A DNA stretch of 64,000 bases, taken from assembly GCA_963743035.1 (NCBI GenBank), contig CAVUOB010000004.1:508904-572903 (forward strand), written 5' to 3'. This document shows, piece by piece, positions 16,576 to 26,100 of the stretch; the first letter of the stretch is position 1; each line of letters begins with the position of its first letter. The position numbers were made by a program, and so were the translations under genes. The notes under the pieces are model-generated. The model saw nothing but the letters and a program-made list of their open reading frames with translations, ran no database searches and had not been told where the DNA came from. This DNA comes from PALSA-911 sp963743035. GTDB taxonomy: Bacteria; Pseudomonadota; Alphaproteobacteria; Acetobacterales; Acetobacteraceae.

Positions 16576-16929
16576 TCAGGTCTCCCTGTTGATGACGCGC
16601 GATTTCTCATCCCACCTGACAACACGCCCCCGTTCGTCCCGGACTGCGTAGATTGTGGCGGCTGCTCTGTGTCCTCGGCGACGGGCGCGGGCTTGGTCGT
16701 ATGCCTGTTTCCGGGCGATGCGCCGGATCGACGAGGCGGCGCGGATTAAGTCGAGCGTCGCGAGCCGTGCGCGCACCAGCGAGGCTTCACAGTTGGTCAT
16801 CGCCAAAGCCGCCGCGTCGCTGTCCCAACCAGCCGCGAGAGCGGTCTTCAGGTCTTCGCGGGCTTCGGCCAGGTTGTGGTCGACGATGTGGGCCAAGCCC
16901 TCTGGCGCTTCTGACATGGAAAGCTGCAC
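16576..16929 (-). CDS. Hypothetical protein, island operon
   Basis: This 117-residue protein has a helical N-terminal two thirds (AEAREDLKTALAAGWDSDAA) and an Arg-rich segment (SIRRIARKQAYDQARARRRG, about residues 68-87) that could contact nucleic acid. It begins 2 bp after the stop of the 205-residue gene. A second Met at residue 5 is an alternative start. I do not recognise the family. Arg-rich composition and operon context would fit a replication or packaging accessory, which is only a guess. Confidence 0.55.
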   Translation of the reverse strand: MQLSMSEAPEGLAHIVDHNLAEAREDLKTALAAGWDSDAAALAMTNCEASLVRARLATLDLIRAASSIRRIARKQAYDQARARRRGHRAAATIYAVRDERGRVVRWDEKSRVINRET

Positions 16930-16931
16930 TT

Positions 16932-17549
16932 TCAGAGCTCGATGCCGTGAATGAGCGCTTGTCTACGAAGTGCCTCGAGCCGGATCTTCCCAATTCGCTG
17001 AAACTCGGAATCCTGCACGGTGGTAAGTCGCGCGGCTAAATTCGAGTGCTCCCGAACTATCCCGAGCGAGACCCCTGTGAGGATGGAGCTTGCCGCGCGC
17101 AATTTCTTTAAGGGGTCGAGTGGCCCATCTCCTTGAGCGGGTATCTGCTGCGAGGTCACCACGGGCGGACAGGCAGCGGGCTTGCGGCCCTGCATCGGCG
17201 ACCGCTCATGGTGTGGAGCGTCTTGCTGTGCGGCGACTTCCCGCAAAGCCCAGTTGTAGAGATGGAGTTTCTTCTCACCATAGATCTTGGAAAGATCGAA
17301 ATTGCGGGCGGCAAGGAGCGCGCAAGCCTTCTCACTCTCCGTTGCTTCATGCCGGGCAAGCGCCTCTGCAGCTTCTCGTTCTGCCGCCACGATGCGCGCG
17401 GCGTCGCGCGCCTGCTCGATGATGTAAGAGTTGTCGTGAACTTGGTGAAAATCGGCGAAGCCCCGACGCTCCAAGTGCGCCAGCACATCTGGGGACGTGC
17501 CCGGTGCCAACTCTGCTAGTCGTTCGGTGAGGCTTAGATTCTGGGCCAT
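16932..17549 (-). CDS. Hypothetical protein, first gene of the island minus-strand operon
   Basis: This 205-residue protein has a long central helical region rich in Ala, Glu and Arg (DAARIVAAEREAAEALARHE, about residues 49-68) that may form a coiled coil, followed by a Pro-rich linker and a helical C-terminus. It has no membrane segment or signal peptide. The operon of four small genes plus the IS-split ORF reads from here toward 13,495. It is divergent from the primase gene, with the ribbon-helix-helix-like gene in between on the same strand. Function unknown. Confidence 0.6.
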   Translation of the reverse strand: MAQNLSLTERLAELAPGTSPDVLAHLERRGFADFHQVHDNSYIIEQARDAARIVAAEREAAEALARHEATESEKACALLAARNFDLSKIYGEKKLHLYNWALREVAAQQDAPHHERSPMQGRKPAACPPVVTSQQIPAQGDGPLDPLKKLRAASSILTGVSLGIVREHSNLAARLTTVQDSEFQRIGKIRLEALRRQALIHGIEL

Positions 17550-17727
17550 GCGTTGGGTGCTCCTAGATTTGAAATTACCTTTTTGGTAATCGATGGTTTC
17601 TTAGAGGGACGGGGAACCGTTAGCCCTAGCGTGGGGCTGTCTGGCTTGCGACGATCCTAGGCGTGGGCTGCTTGACCTTGGGGCCAGGGCACTCGACCGG
17701 TCGCCGGGTATCGATCATGGCTCCCAC

Positions 17728-17892
17728 CTAGATTGCCCCCGCTTGGGTGCCGCGAAGCTTGTTCAGATAGGCGTCCAGTGCCGCGATCACGATGGCTGTT
17801 TTCGAACAGCCAGTCGCTACGGCCGCCTCGCACAACATGCGGTCTGTTCTCAGGGGAATCCGGAAGTTCACGGGAAGGACGGGCTGGGGCAT
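17728..17892 (-). CDS. Small ribbon-helix-helix-like protein
   Basis: This 54-residue protein starts at the ATG at 17892. It reads as a short beta segment (PVNFRIPLRTDRML) followed by helices (EAAVATGCSKTAIVIAALDA and YLNKL), the layout of ribbon-helix-helix DNA-binding proteins such as CopG/MetJ-like regulators of plasmids and satellites. A competing 80-codon frame overlaps it but has an unnatural composition. The gene sits between the minus-strand operon and the primase, a natural place for a copy-number or excision regulator. Assignment is by fold pattern only. Confidence 0.55.
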   Translation of the reverse strand: MPQPVLPVNFRIPLRTDRMLCEAAVATGCSKTAIVIAALDAYLNKLRGTQAGAI

Positions 17893-18389
17893 TTGTCACC
17901 TCATGGCATCGTTATTCGATGCATTATCGCATAGAGAAAATAGTGGGGCAGGTCAAGTAAAACGCGAATGTGGCTCAAAGTCGCTTCTGGTAAAGCGCGT
18001 AGTATAACGCAGATATGAAAAACGCGCTCCAAGCGCATTTCACCGGGATACTTGAGCCACTTTGCGATTTTCTTGACGAAGCGGCAAAGCACGCATTACC
18101 GAAAGGCATGCAGACCCTGACCGCTCCCCTCGTGCGTAAGCAGTGTCGGGGGCGCGCAAAGTTTGCCGGTCCCTTCGGGCGGTCGTGGACCGGCACGTCG
18201 TCCGCGCCTTCTGCCCTGCTGTTGACGACTCCTGACCTAAGGCCAGGGCGATTGTTCGGCAGACATCGAGGGGCATCTGCAGGACTTCGACTGCCCCAAG
18301 GGGAACGCCCCCCGTGCCGCTCGGTCCGGGACACCTCAACTCTGCGCGCCTTTGGACGGCAAGCAGGCTATTTATGAAAGGAATTCCAG
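17893..18389. other. Divergent regulatory region before the primase gene
   Basis: There is no convincing gene in these 497 bp; an open frame at 18015-18377 has poor coding character. Features seen: an inverted repeat GTGGCTCAA (17970-17978) with TTGAGCCAC (18052-18060), AT-rich patches at 17930-17960 and 17995-18025 that could hold promoters, and AAAGGA just before the primase ATG. This is a plausible operator/promoter region for the ribbon-helix-helix-like protein. Confidence 0.4.
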
Positions 18390-21300
18390 ATGACAGTGGA
18401 TACGCGAATTAGCCAGGCCTTAGCTCAAAGTGAGTGGTTGAGCGAGGAACGTACAAGGGAGATTGTCGCCGACATGCTGGCTGGCATGCCGCCTGCGGTT
18501 GCTCCGGAGAATCAGGACAGCCTAGATCGCGACGAAAACGGAAATAGGTTGATCAGCTTTCAGACCAGAGAGGAGGCGCGCAGGTTTCTTGAGTGGCACG
18601 ATATATACAATAAGTCCCGGATAGAGAATTGGGAGGCGCAGCAGACTGCGCCCTACAAGATCAATGACGCGGTCGTCCACGGAGAGATCAGCGACGAAGT
18701 CCTGAACCGCGAGATCGAGATCGGCTTCTCGAGGAAGGGGAGCAAGACGTTCCCAGGTGGCTGGCTGACCTTCAAGGGTCTGGTCCGTCAGTGGCTGGAC
18801 AGCTTGTCCCACCATGTCGAGGGGGCAAAAGATGGACCCGCATTTTTGCAAGGGTCGGTAATCCGTGGTGACCGCAAGGCACAAGCGGTTCCACACCTTG
18901 ATTTCTTGATTCTCGATCTTGACACGGGGGAGAGCATATCCGAACTGAAGCAGCGCCTTAGAAAGCTGGGTCTTTTCGCGGTAATCTACACGACGCATAG
19001 CCACATGAAGCCTGTCACCGAGGTCAAGAAAGACGCGGTGGTGAAGTGGTGCTCGAAGGCTGAGCCGGACGTGAAGGATGTCGTGGGCTACCTGGAGCAT
19101 GAGAAGCGCTACCGCCCGGCGGTCCTGGTGAGCGCCACCCTTGAGCCGACACAGCACACAGAAAAAGGCATCATGCTTGTGCTCCGTCACAAGCCGATGC
19201 CGAAATTCCGCGTCATGCTCCTGCTCAAGGATCGGTTCGTGATCGCGGAGCGTCCTGGCACGCAAAAAGACGCCATCCTGGAGTGGAAGGAGCGATACGC
19301 CGGGGCGTCGAAGCTCTTGGGCTGCTTTTTTGACCGCTCGTGCGTCGACCCAAGTAGAACTCTTCTACACGCCGCGCCACCCGAAAGGCGCCACGGAATA
19401 CAGCATCGATGTTCTGGCTGGTAGTCCGCTGGACCTGGAGACGGTAGACCGCGTGACAGCGGCTGAGATGCGTGAGGAGGCGCTGGACCCCTACGAGCGG
19501 GCTGCCAGGGACGCTTCGAACGACGCTGGTGGTGCGGGCTCCTACGAGACACAGGGCCTGAAGGGGTTCTTCGCGCGGCTGGGCAAGCGCTTCGAGATAT
19601 GCGATTTCTTTGAGGAGATGGCACCCGACGAGCACCGTGGATCGATGGCATCCGGTCCTGGGCAGGTATTCCGGTGCCCCAACGATGACGCCCACAGCGA
19701 TGCCGGCAATGACAAGGACGTCGGTTTCTTTTGTATCAATGCGTCCGAGATCGAAGACGGAGGGGCGGTGGCGAAATGCCAACACGACTCCTGCCAAGGA
19801 CTGGACCGGCTGAACTTCGTCGATCTGTTCTGCCGGGATCATGGAATCACTGATGCGAACGAACTGAAGAAGTGGACCTACCGGGAAGCTGACGATACTG
19901 ACTATGCTGAGGAGGCTGCGCCCGAAAACTTTGAAACCCTGAAGAGTGCCGCATTAGCATTGACAAAGAACGACGCGAAAGGCGCGAGCGCCCTAGCGCA
20001 GCGAGTTGGACGAAGCAAGCTAAAGCCAGTAATGCAGGAAGGGCTCCTCAAGCAGATCAAGGAGAAGACAGGTATCAGCACCATGGCGCTACGTAAGGAA
20101 GCGCGCCATGTGCAGAACGCCAAGAATGATCTGAACGACGAAGCGATCTCCGCATTGCAGGCGATTAATTCGCAAGGGGCGCTCGTGACCATCGGAAGTG
20201 ACATTCGCTTTATGCGGTATCCCGATGTGGAGGGTGAGACGCCGACTCTCTTGCGAATGGCAACCTTCGTAGAGGAAAACCGCCCTCGTAAGATCATGAT
20301 CGGGTCCGCCGAAGAGCAAAAGGTCGTGCCCTTGACTGACGTGTGGCGCGACTGGTCAGACCGAAAACACTACAAGTCTCTGGTGTTCGAGCCTCCGCCG
20401 AAAATCGCGCGACCAGGGAGCTACAATATCTTCCAGGGATTCAGGGAGCATCCACGGGGGCACAAAGGATGGCGTCGTCTGCGTAGCCACATCTGGCGCA
20501 ATATGTGCCACCGCAACCGAGATTGGTATGATTGGGTCGTGACCTGGATGGCGGACATCATTCAGTTTCCCGGTCGAAAGATGGGTTCGGCGTTGATCAC
20601 ACAGGGAGACCCAGGTAGCGGAAAAGGGGAATTCTGGCGTCATTTGCGCGTTCTTCTTAGCCCCTACTCGATGGAGGTGGCGCAGCGCAGTCATCTCACG
20701 GGGAACTTTAATAAGCACCAGTGGGGCAAGCTGTTGGTCGTTGCGGACGAAGCCAATTGGGCCGGCGACAACGATGCATCCGAGGTGCTGAAGAACAAGG
20801 TGACCAGTGAAGATGCGCTTTTCGAGGGGAAAGGGCTCGATGTCATAGAGGGGTCCGACTACGCGCGTGTCGGAATGGCGTCCAACAAGGACTGGGTTGT
20901 CAAGGCGGACGAGGACTCTCGGCGCTTCATGGTCTTGAAGTTAGCCAATGGTAACCGCAAGGATGCCAAGTTCTTCGCAACGATAGATGAGGAAATGAAG
21001 GGCGGAGGATATGCTGCGATGATGGCAGATCTGAAGGCATGGATGCCACCCGGCGGAGGCTGGGATATCCTTCGGAATCCACCAGTGACCCCATGGTTGC
21101 AGATCCAGGTAGAGGAAACCTCAGACTTGCCCACACGGTTCCTGCGCGAGTTGGTGGAGAACGGATGGTGCAATTGGATTGGCGAAAATGACCACGTTCA
21201 AGAGGTCCCGATTCTGCTAAGCGAGACGAAAGCAACGTTCGTTTCTAGTTCTCAGATGCTGGGCCATTTGATCGGCTACGTGAAAGTGTTTGGGAAGGGG

Positions 21301-21459
21301 GACATGATGAAGCACGGGCAGACCCAAGCCCTAGCTACCGCAGCAAAGAAGGTATTGGGAGCGGGACCGAATCGGCATCGTGCGACGAGCGGCAGCCGCG
21401 AGCAGACACGCGGCTACATGGTGCCGCCACTGAATACGCTTCGAGGCAACCGCCAATAA
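18390..21459 (+). pseudogene. P4-type primase/helicase, broken by a single-base frameshift
   Basis: Two overlapping frames (18390-19424 and a +1 frame to 21459) make one replication protein of about 1,020 residues. The first part has a primase-like strand LDFLILDLDTGES. After the junction come a Cys/His cluster (CPNDDAH ... CQHDSCQG) likely to bind zinc, then a superfamily-3-like helicase with Walker A GDPGSGKGEFW and Walker B VVADEANW, matching the DUF5906 group. The natural junction reads FDRSCVDPSR-LFYTPRHP. One extra A in AGAACTC (19356-19361) breaks it. It would replicate the excised element from the iterons just downstream. As written the product is not functional unless the frame is restored. 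Confidence 0.78.
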
Positions 21460-21466
21460 CCTATCG

Positions 21467-21758
21467 GGTGACACTGGTGACAAGGCCAGTGTCACCAGGG
21501 AAAGCCAAGGAAACCCTCGGATTTTCTTACTTGGTGACAGCGGTGACACTACTTTTCTTTGAATCAAAGAAGGAGAAAGAGAAAATAGTGTGATCGGTGT
21601 TCGATGCGCGCCGGGTTCAAGCAGGGTGGGAAATTCATTTTGCCGACACTCCGGATAGCCTTTCGTATGTCACCAGTGTCACCGTCTCAATCGACCGAAA
21701 ATACAGCGGCGTTCTGCCGTTTGTAGGTGGTGACAGAGCAAGCTCAGGTGTGTCACCA
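21467..21758 (+). repeat. GGTGACA iteron cluster, probable replication origin
   Basis: Nine copies of GGTGACA lie within 292 bp directly after the primase/helicase gene. Forward copies are at 21467, 21476, 21533, 21542 and 21730; reverse copies (TGTCACC) start at 21490, 21668, 21677 and 21752. Three pairs are spaced by exactly 9 bp. The first ones form a perfect hairpin (21467-21477 with 21486-21496). Between them lies an AT-rich stretch (TTTTCTTTGAATCAAAG, 21553-21569). In phage P4 the alpha primase/helicase binds similar GGTGA-type iterons at ori, so an origin or copy-control site is likely. Confidence 0.65.
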
Positions 21759-22190
21759 GTTGGGCTCGGGTTAAGGATGGAGCCGGTAGCCCCCAGCGTG
21801 TCGCTCCTCGCGTTTGAGGCTTGGAGAATGCCCGTGTTCCTGGGGCCAAAATCTATAGCCGGTTCCGTCATGACGCTCGACTTTTGCTCATCGTCTACGT
21901 CAAGTTCCACCCTCACCAACTGCGAGCACCTATGAGCAGCCAGTGTCGTCGGGCTGCTGATCGTCCGCCGTACCGGCCCATCCATACGCCGCCGGATGTC
22001 GCTTGAAATTCGAGGCAAGGTAGATTGTCGACTTCAGCCACCCAAAACAGCGTTCATAAACCCCCTCCCGGTTTCATCTCCTAGACACCAGTAAATCCGC
22101 GCCTATTCGCTACCTCTCTACATCGTTCAATAAACAATTGTTTTATGAACGGATCTCCAGTAGGATGTGTCCATCGTAAAGGGGCTCGAA
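21759..22190. other. No supported gene between iterons and recombinase
   Basis: Short frames on both strands (such as 21597-21935 plus and 22018-21635 minus) have neither family resemblance nor consistent codon bias. The last 100 bp are AT-rich (TTCAATAAACAATTGTTTTATGAACG, seen at 22127-22150) with the palindrome AACAATTGTT, and probably hold the promoter or crossover site of the serine recombinase gene. Confidence 0.4.
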
Positions 22191-22808
22191 ATGACCAAGC
22201 GCGTCGCGATCTACCTCCGGGTCTCCAGTGGTGAACAGACGACCGACAACCAACGGCTCGAACTCGAAGCATGGGCCGCGCGATGCGGCTACACGGTAAC
22301 GCAGGTCTATGAGGACCATGCCGTCAGCGGGGCAAAGACCAGCAACCAACGCCCCGCCCTGTCCGCCCTTCTCAAGGACGCGGTCCGCCGCCGGTTCGAC
22401 CTAGTTGCCGTTTGGGCCGTCGATCGCCTCGGACGCAGCTTGACCGACCTCCTGGCTACCCTACAGACGTTGAAGGAGAGCAAGGTCGGACTGTTCCTAC
22501 ATCAACAGGGGCTCGACACATCGACCGCCGCCGGCAATGCATTTTTTCAGATGCTAGGGGTCTTCGCCGAGTTCGAGCGCGCGATCATCGTTGAGCGGGT
22601 AAACGCCGGGATAGCTCGCGCCAAGGTTAAAGGCACGAAGTCTGGCAAGGCGATCGGACGTCCGGCACTCAAGCTGAAGGAGGTTGAGGCTGCCCGTAAG
22701 GCGCTTGCTAAGGGCCTCAGCATCCGCGCGGCGGCAGAGGCCGCCGGGATCAGCGTAGGGTCAGTGGCGGCGCTGAAGCGGGGCGTGGCGGGTCGATTAT
22801 CCGCCTAG
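22191..22808 (+). CDS. Serine recombinase, resolvase/invertase family
   Basis: This 205-residue recombinase counts from the ATG at 22191, which fits the family start MTKRVAIYLRVSS; the frame is open to 22167. The catalytic Ser lies in YLRVSSGEQ, with the conserved WAVDRLGRSLTDLL helix and the Arg-rich E-helix (FAEFERAIIVERVNAGIARA). The C-terminal HTH is present (RKALAKGLSIRAAAEAAGIS). It cuts both strands through a phosphoserine link to resolve dimers or invert DNA. In this island it may resolve replication multimers from the adjacent iteron origin, or be a transposon leftover. It appears intact. Confidence 0.9.
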   Translation: MTKRVAIYLRVSSGEQTTDNQRLELEAWAARCGYTVTQVYEDHAVSGAKTSNQRPALSALLKDAVRRRFDLVAVWAVDRLGRSLTDLLATLQTLKESKVGLFLHQQGLDTSTAAGNAFFQMLGVFAEFERAIIVERVNAGIARAKVKGTKSGKAIGRPALKLKEVEAARKALAKGLSIRAAAEAAGISVGSVAALKRGVAGRLSA

Positions 22809-23318
22809 CTCGGGCATGTCCCGGAGGCGCTGGAGCGGCGGCGGCGCGGGTCATATCGTTCGTGATGAAATCTTTAGGGGGGACTGCGCTGTCGATGGGG
22901 AGATCGCGTCATGCCCCCAGCGCGTGCCAGAAATGAAGGGGGGACCCGAGGCGATATACGGCCCCCGCCCCGGTCAGCGGCGCAGATACCGTCAGGCTAT
23001 GAATAGGATTCTGTTGAAAGTCGACACAAATCGGATGTTTGGCACCATCGCCTCGAGTCTTTGTGGGTAGAAGGCGGACGAAGTCGATTCTCGACACCTA
23101 CAGCCGCTCTGCGCCCATGTACGCTATTCTCGGCGGATTTTACCGATCCCGAAAGCGGCCGTTCGTTTGCCGCCGTCATATATGTTGATCAAGCTCGGCC
23201 AGGATGGTGGCGCCGAACGGCCTGCTCTGCATTGACAGTTAGACGCCGCTTTACCTTTCGCTTTGCAGTGATGGGCAAATATCCTATTCATACAAGGGCG
23301 ATCAAATCGGAGGGCTTC
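22809..23318. other. Intergenic region before the ThsB-like gene
   Basis: No gene can be supported. A frame open from 23061 runs into the ThsB-like gene in phase, but its first 86 codons lack coding character, and a ribosome site (GGAGGG at 23310) supports the later start at 23319. Confidence 0.4.
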
Positions 23319-23765
23319 ATGGCACGGCACGTCTTCTTCAGCTTCCATTACCAGCAAGACATTTTCCGGGTAAACCAGATCCGTAACCTGCCTGAGATCG
23401 TCGAAGAGTCGGCCGCTGGCTTTCGGGACAAGTCGTTGTGGGAAGAGAGCAAGAAGAAGGGTGATGCTGCGATCAAGAAATTGATCGACGATGGACTCAA
23501 GGGGACATCGGTGACAGTCGTGTGCATCGGAAGTGCAACGGCTGGGCGGAAATACATCAACTACGAGATCGAACAGTCGATTGCGCGGGGCAATGCCATC
23601 ATTGGTGTACAGATACATCATCTGAAGAGTGTTGACGGCACGACGGGTAGCGTCGGTGCGACACCGGCGCTGCTAACCAAAGGCGGCTACCCGATCTACA
23701 AGTACAGCACGCATGCTGACCTGAAGAATTGGATAGACGCTGCCGCGAAGGCTGTCGGAAAGTAG
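23319..23765 (+). CDS. ThsB-like TIR domain protein (DUF1863 type)
   Basis: This 148-residue single-domain protein begins ARHVFFSFHYQQDIFRVNQI, the hallmark start of the TIR-like DUF1863 family that includes Thoeris ThsB. The TIR Rossmann-like strands follow (SVTVVCIGSATAGRKYINYE), with candidate catalytic Glu83 or Glu85 in NYEIEQSIARGN. ThsB proteins sense infection and make a cyclic ADP-ribose-type signal from NAD+. The start ATG at 23319 has GGAGGG upstream. Canonical ThsA (SIR2-SLOG) is missing; instead a stand-alone SLOG gene ends 27 bp from this gene's stop on the opposite strand. A nucleotide-signalling defence role is inferred, not shown. Confidence 0.72.
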   Translation: MARHVFFSFHYQQDIFRVNQIRNLPEIVEESAAGFRDKSLWEESKKKGDAAIKKLIDDGLKGTSVTVVCIGSATAGRKYINYEIEQSIARGNAIIGVQIHHLKSVDGTTGSVGATPALLTKGGYPIYKYSTHADLKNWIDAAAKAVGK

Positions 23766-23791
23766 GTCGCACTCAGCGTCTTGAACAAGCG

Positions 23792-24454
23792 TCAGGCGCG
23801 GTGATCGGGCCGCACTATCCTGGCCTCCAAGTTTTCCGGTTGCTGCTCCGGCGTAGCATAGCGCAGTTCGTTAGGATCGATCTCTAGCATCTTGTGCAGA
23901 AGCGCGACGTAGTCCAGCTGCGAGGCGAGCGATGGGGTGACCCCCAACTGCGTTCCGAGGACCTCTGCGGCGCCTCCGGTAGACATCACCGGTATGATGG
24001 CGGCCTGGGGTTCCCGTTCCTTGAAAAGCACATATTCGTCCATGATGCCCTTCATGCCCCCGATGAATACCGCTGCGCCAAACTCGGTCTCGTCGAGCAT
24101 GCGTCTCCGCATGTGCTCCAGGCTGCCCGCCTGATCGCCGTGTCGCTCCGTTATGACGACGTTCTGGAAGAGCGCCGTCTCTTCCGGGAATTCGTCCTCG
24201 AATATCTCGCTTTGATAGAGTTTCACCCAAGAGCCGTAGTCGACCGACATGGTTTCCGCGTAGGACCAGACCATCGGCGTGATAGATGGATGGCCGCCCC
24301 ACACCAACCTTCGCCGACCGAGCGTTACGTAGAGCAGCGCTGAGACTGCCGCCGAAATGGCCGCCGTGTCCCCGGCTCCCATGAAATGCGAAGCGTTGGC
24401 ATCCGGCACGCCGGCAGAAAGGAAGATTGCGCCGTTCGGGTTCAGCTGTCCCAT
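23792..24454 (-). CDS. Stand-alone SLOG domain protein, TIR-associated
   Basis: This is a 220-residue protein from Met at 24454 (an upstream Met at 24469 is possible). It has the SLOG (LOG/DprA-like) nucleotide-binding features: AIFLSAGVPD near the start, RLVWGGHPSITPMVW (about 49-63) and VFIGGMKGIMDEYVLF (about 129-144), which fits the GGxxGxxxE loop. SLOG domains sense or process nucleotides; in Thoeris ThsA one binds the TIR-made signal. Here it carries no SIR2, nuclease or membrane effector that I can see. Its start overlaps the end of the TIR gene, so the two are co-translated. It could be a sensor, a nucleosidase or an effector of new type. Confidence 0.65.
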   Translation of the reverse strand: MGQLNPNGAIFLSAGVPDANASHFMGAGDTAAISAAVSALLYVTLGRRRLVWGGHPSITPMVWSYAETMSVDYGSWVKLYQSEIFEDEFPEETALFQNVVITERHGDQAGSLEHMRRRMLDETEFGAAVFIGGMKGIMDEYVLFKEREPQAAIIPVMSTGGAAEVLGTQLGVTPSLASQLDYVALLHKMLEIDPNELRYATPEQQPENLEARIVRPDHRA

Positions 24455-25599
24455 GCTGCGAGCTCCCATCCAGCGTTGAAGATCCTCAATCCGCGAACTT
24501 CCTTGATCCGTTCATCGAGCCAGTCCAGATGCGCGATCCAGGCCGACCGAATGCCTGTATGGTCATATATCAGGCAGGGCAAGCGCGCCGCGTCGGCGGC
24601 TTCGGCCGCTCGATGCACGTCGTTTAGCAATTCGGCCGTCGGGACGCCGACCACGGGGTAGGCCTGCAGCTTTAGCCCGTTAGGTAATGTCACGAATATG
24701 GCGCGATGCTGGCCTATCCCCTCGACAAGGCCACCAATGCGCTCGACCTCGACTCTGAACGCACCAGCCAGACTCATATGGCGAGCGGCCACGCTTCGGC
24801 TCCTCAGGCGCTCAGTTCGGTCGATGACCTCCGTCACGACCTGGGGCGTCAGACGGTTGCCGGGCGTCAGATTCGCCGGGATCAGGCTGATCGTATCGCT
24901 TAGGCTCAGATGTCTTGTGCCCCTGTGCCCGGGCCACACGAGCCGTAGGACTTGGATGCCTTGGGCGAGGCTCCGCCCAAATTCCTGCTTGGTCCACTTG
25001 CTCCCAAAATAATCGGGTGTGTCGATCATGATCACGACGTCGCAGTCCGCGAGGCGGTGCCACAGCATCTCCTGGAAGATCTCACCGGGACGGATGTCGT
25101 GGGTGTCCAGAAAGACGTCAAAGCCTGCTCCGCTGAGTTCGTCGTGGAGCTGCATGGCCAGCTCGCGGGAGTCGTTGCGGCGGTAGCTGATGAACACCCG
25201 TCGCTGGCGACGCAACAGCCCCATGCATTCCTGCGCCGCGGCGACGAGTGCATCGAGTTTCGCATCCGCCACGTCGACGAAGCATGCGTTCAGGGCTTGA
25301 ATTTGCCCGGGCAGGACGACGGTCGGGCTCTCTCCTCTCGCCACGGCCGGGATCACAGGAATTTTGTCCTGCTGGAGCGCGTCGAGTTCCTTCAGGTGCG
25401 CGGCTGGGTCGCCTCCGAAATAGATCGCGGTGGCGGTCGCCTTTGGTTCACGCATGTCGAAATCGGCGACGTCGAGTAGCTTCAGCTCATCGCCAAACGT
25501 CAATTCGAATTCGCCTGCGACCTCGGTGAAGCGATCGGTCAGAGCCTGCATCTGCTCCGCCGAAGGCCTTCCGAGCACGATGAGTTCGTAGAGTGTCAT
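24442..25599 (-). CDS. Multi-domain TIR protein paired with SLOG
   Basis: This is a 385-residue protein from Met at 25599; the frame extends to 25650. The N-terminal domain (1-130) is an unassigned alpha/beta region (ATAIYFGGDPAAHLKELDAL, then IPVIPAVARGE). The central TIR domain (about 134-235) has RRVFISYRRNDSRELAMQLH, DVFLDTHDIRPGEIFQEML and the putative NADase Glu206 in GSKWTKQEFGR. The C-terminal domain (about 285-385) is unassigned, with YDHTGIRSAWIAHLDWLDER. It is followed with overlap by the SLOG gene. By analogy to Thoeris it may cleave NAD+ or make a nucleotide signal read by SLOG. The coupling and the nearby second TIR protein make a defence system likely but unproven. Confidence 0.68.
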   Translation of the reverse strand: MTLYELIVLGRPSAEQMQALTDRFTEVAGEFELTFGDELKLLDVADFDMREPKATATAIYFGGDPAAHLKELDALQQDKIPVIPAVARGESPTVVLPGQIQALNACFVDVADAKLDALVAAAQECMGLLRRQRRVFISYRRNDSRELAMQLHDELSGAGFDVFLDTHDIRPGEIFQEMLWHRLADCDVVIMIDTPDYFGSKWTKQEFGRSLAQGIQVLRLVWPGHRGTRHLSLSDTISLIPANLTPGNRLTPQVVTEVIDRTERLRSRSVAARHMSLAGAFRVEVERIGGLVEGIGQHRAIFVTLPNGLKLQAYPVVGVPTAELLNDVHRAAEAADAARLPCLIYDHTGIRSAWIAHLDWLDERIKEVRGLRIFNAGWELAAWDS

Positions 25600-26100
25600 G
25601 GGCTGATGTTTGCAATAACCGCTTCCGCCGTCCAGCACTACCGGTGGCACGAAGTCGGCTGGTCGGAGTGTTTGGTCGCGACGGCTCAGCCGATCCTAGG
25701 ACTAACAGCCGGTACGTCTGCTTCAGCCGGCCCGTTGGCCGGAACCTGCCGGTCCGCAAACGGCCAATTGGAGCCGAAGAGCGGTTGGACAACAGTGCGC
25801 CCATCCCAGCCGTCCAGCCACCTTGGCAGATGCCCCGTAAGCAGACATGTGCGTACGCCACTCTATCGGCGGAGATGGGTGGAAACCGGCCAGTCCGCTT
25901 TAGGACGCGCCCAGTTGGATATCGGACATTCGGCTCACGGCCGGGGTTGGCCGGGAGCGGAATGGCGGGTTGCGGCCAAGGGCGAAGCCAAAGCAGACAA
26001 TAGCGTTGGCGCGCTCTGCTAACCGCTTCGATCCCCTTGCCAAGGTTTACCGAGGCGTTGCACGCGCTTATGATAGCACATTCCGGGAACGGGGAATCAG
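25600..26100. other. Intergenic region between TIR and DUF4062 genes
   Basis: No supported gene. The region is divergent and must hold promoters for the TIR-SLOG pair and for the DUF4062 gene. It is rich in short CCGGC/GCCGG blocks (25710-25760) and changes to AT-rich DNA near 26,060. GGGGAA precedes the DUF4062 ATG. Confidence 0.4.

Noticed and set aside
18015..18377. A 120-codon frame before the primase
   Set aside because: Arg/Pro/Ser-rich shadow-like composition after the first 30 codons and no ribosome site; treated as leader/regulatory DNA.
19326..19332. Programmed frameshift at the T6 run in the primase gene
   Set aside because: The T6 is attractive, but shifting there loses the conserved DRSCVDPSR segment, which is in the first frame. 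The break must lie about 28 bases later, at AGAACTC, where no slippery site exists.
21597..22018. Overlapping frames on both strands after the iterons
   Set aside because: Neither strand shows consistent codon bias or family resemblance; the DNA is better explained as origin and promoter sequence.
22816..23070. An 84-codon frame after the serine recombinase
   Set aside because: Arg/Gly-rich start and no recognisable fold; likely non-coding.
23319..25599. Calling the locus a canonical Thoeris system
   Set aside because: No ThsA (SIR2-SLOG or Macro-type) gene is present; the SLOG protein stands alone and the second TIR protein has extra domains. Only a Thoeris-like relation can be claimed.
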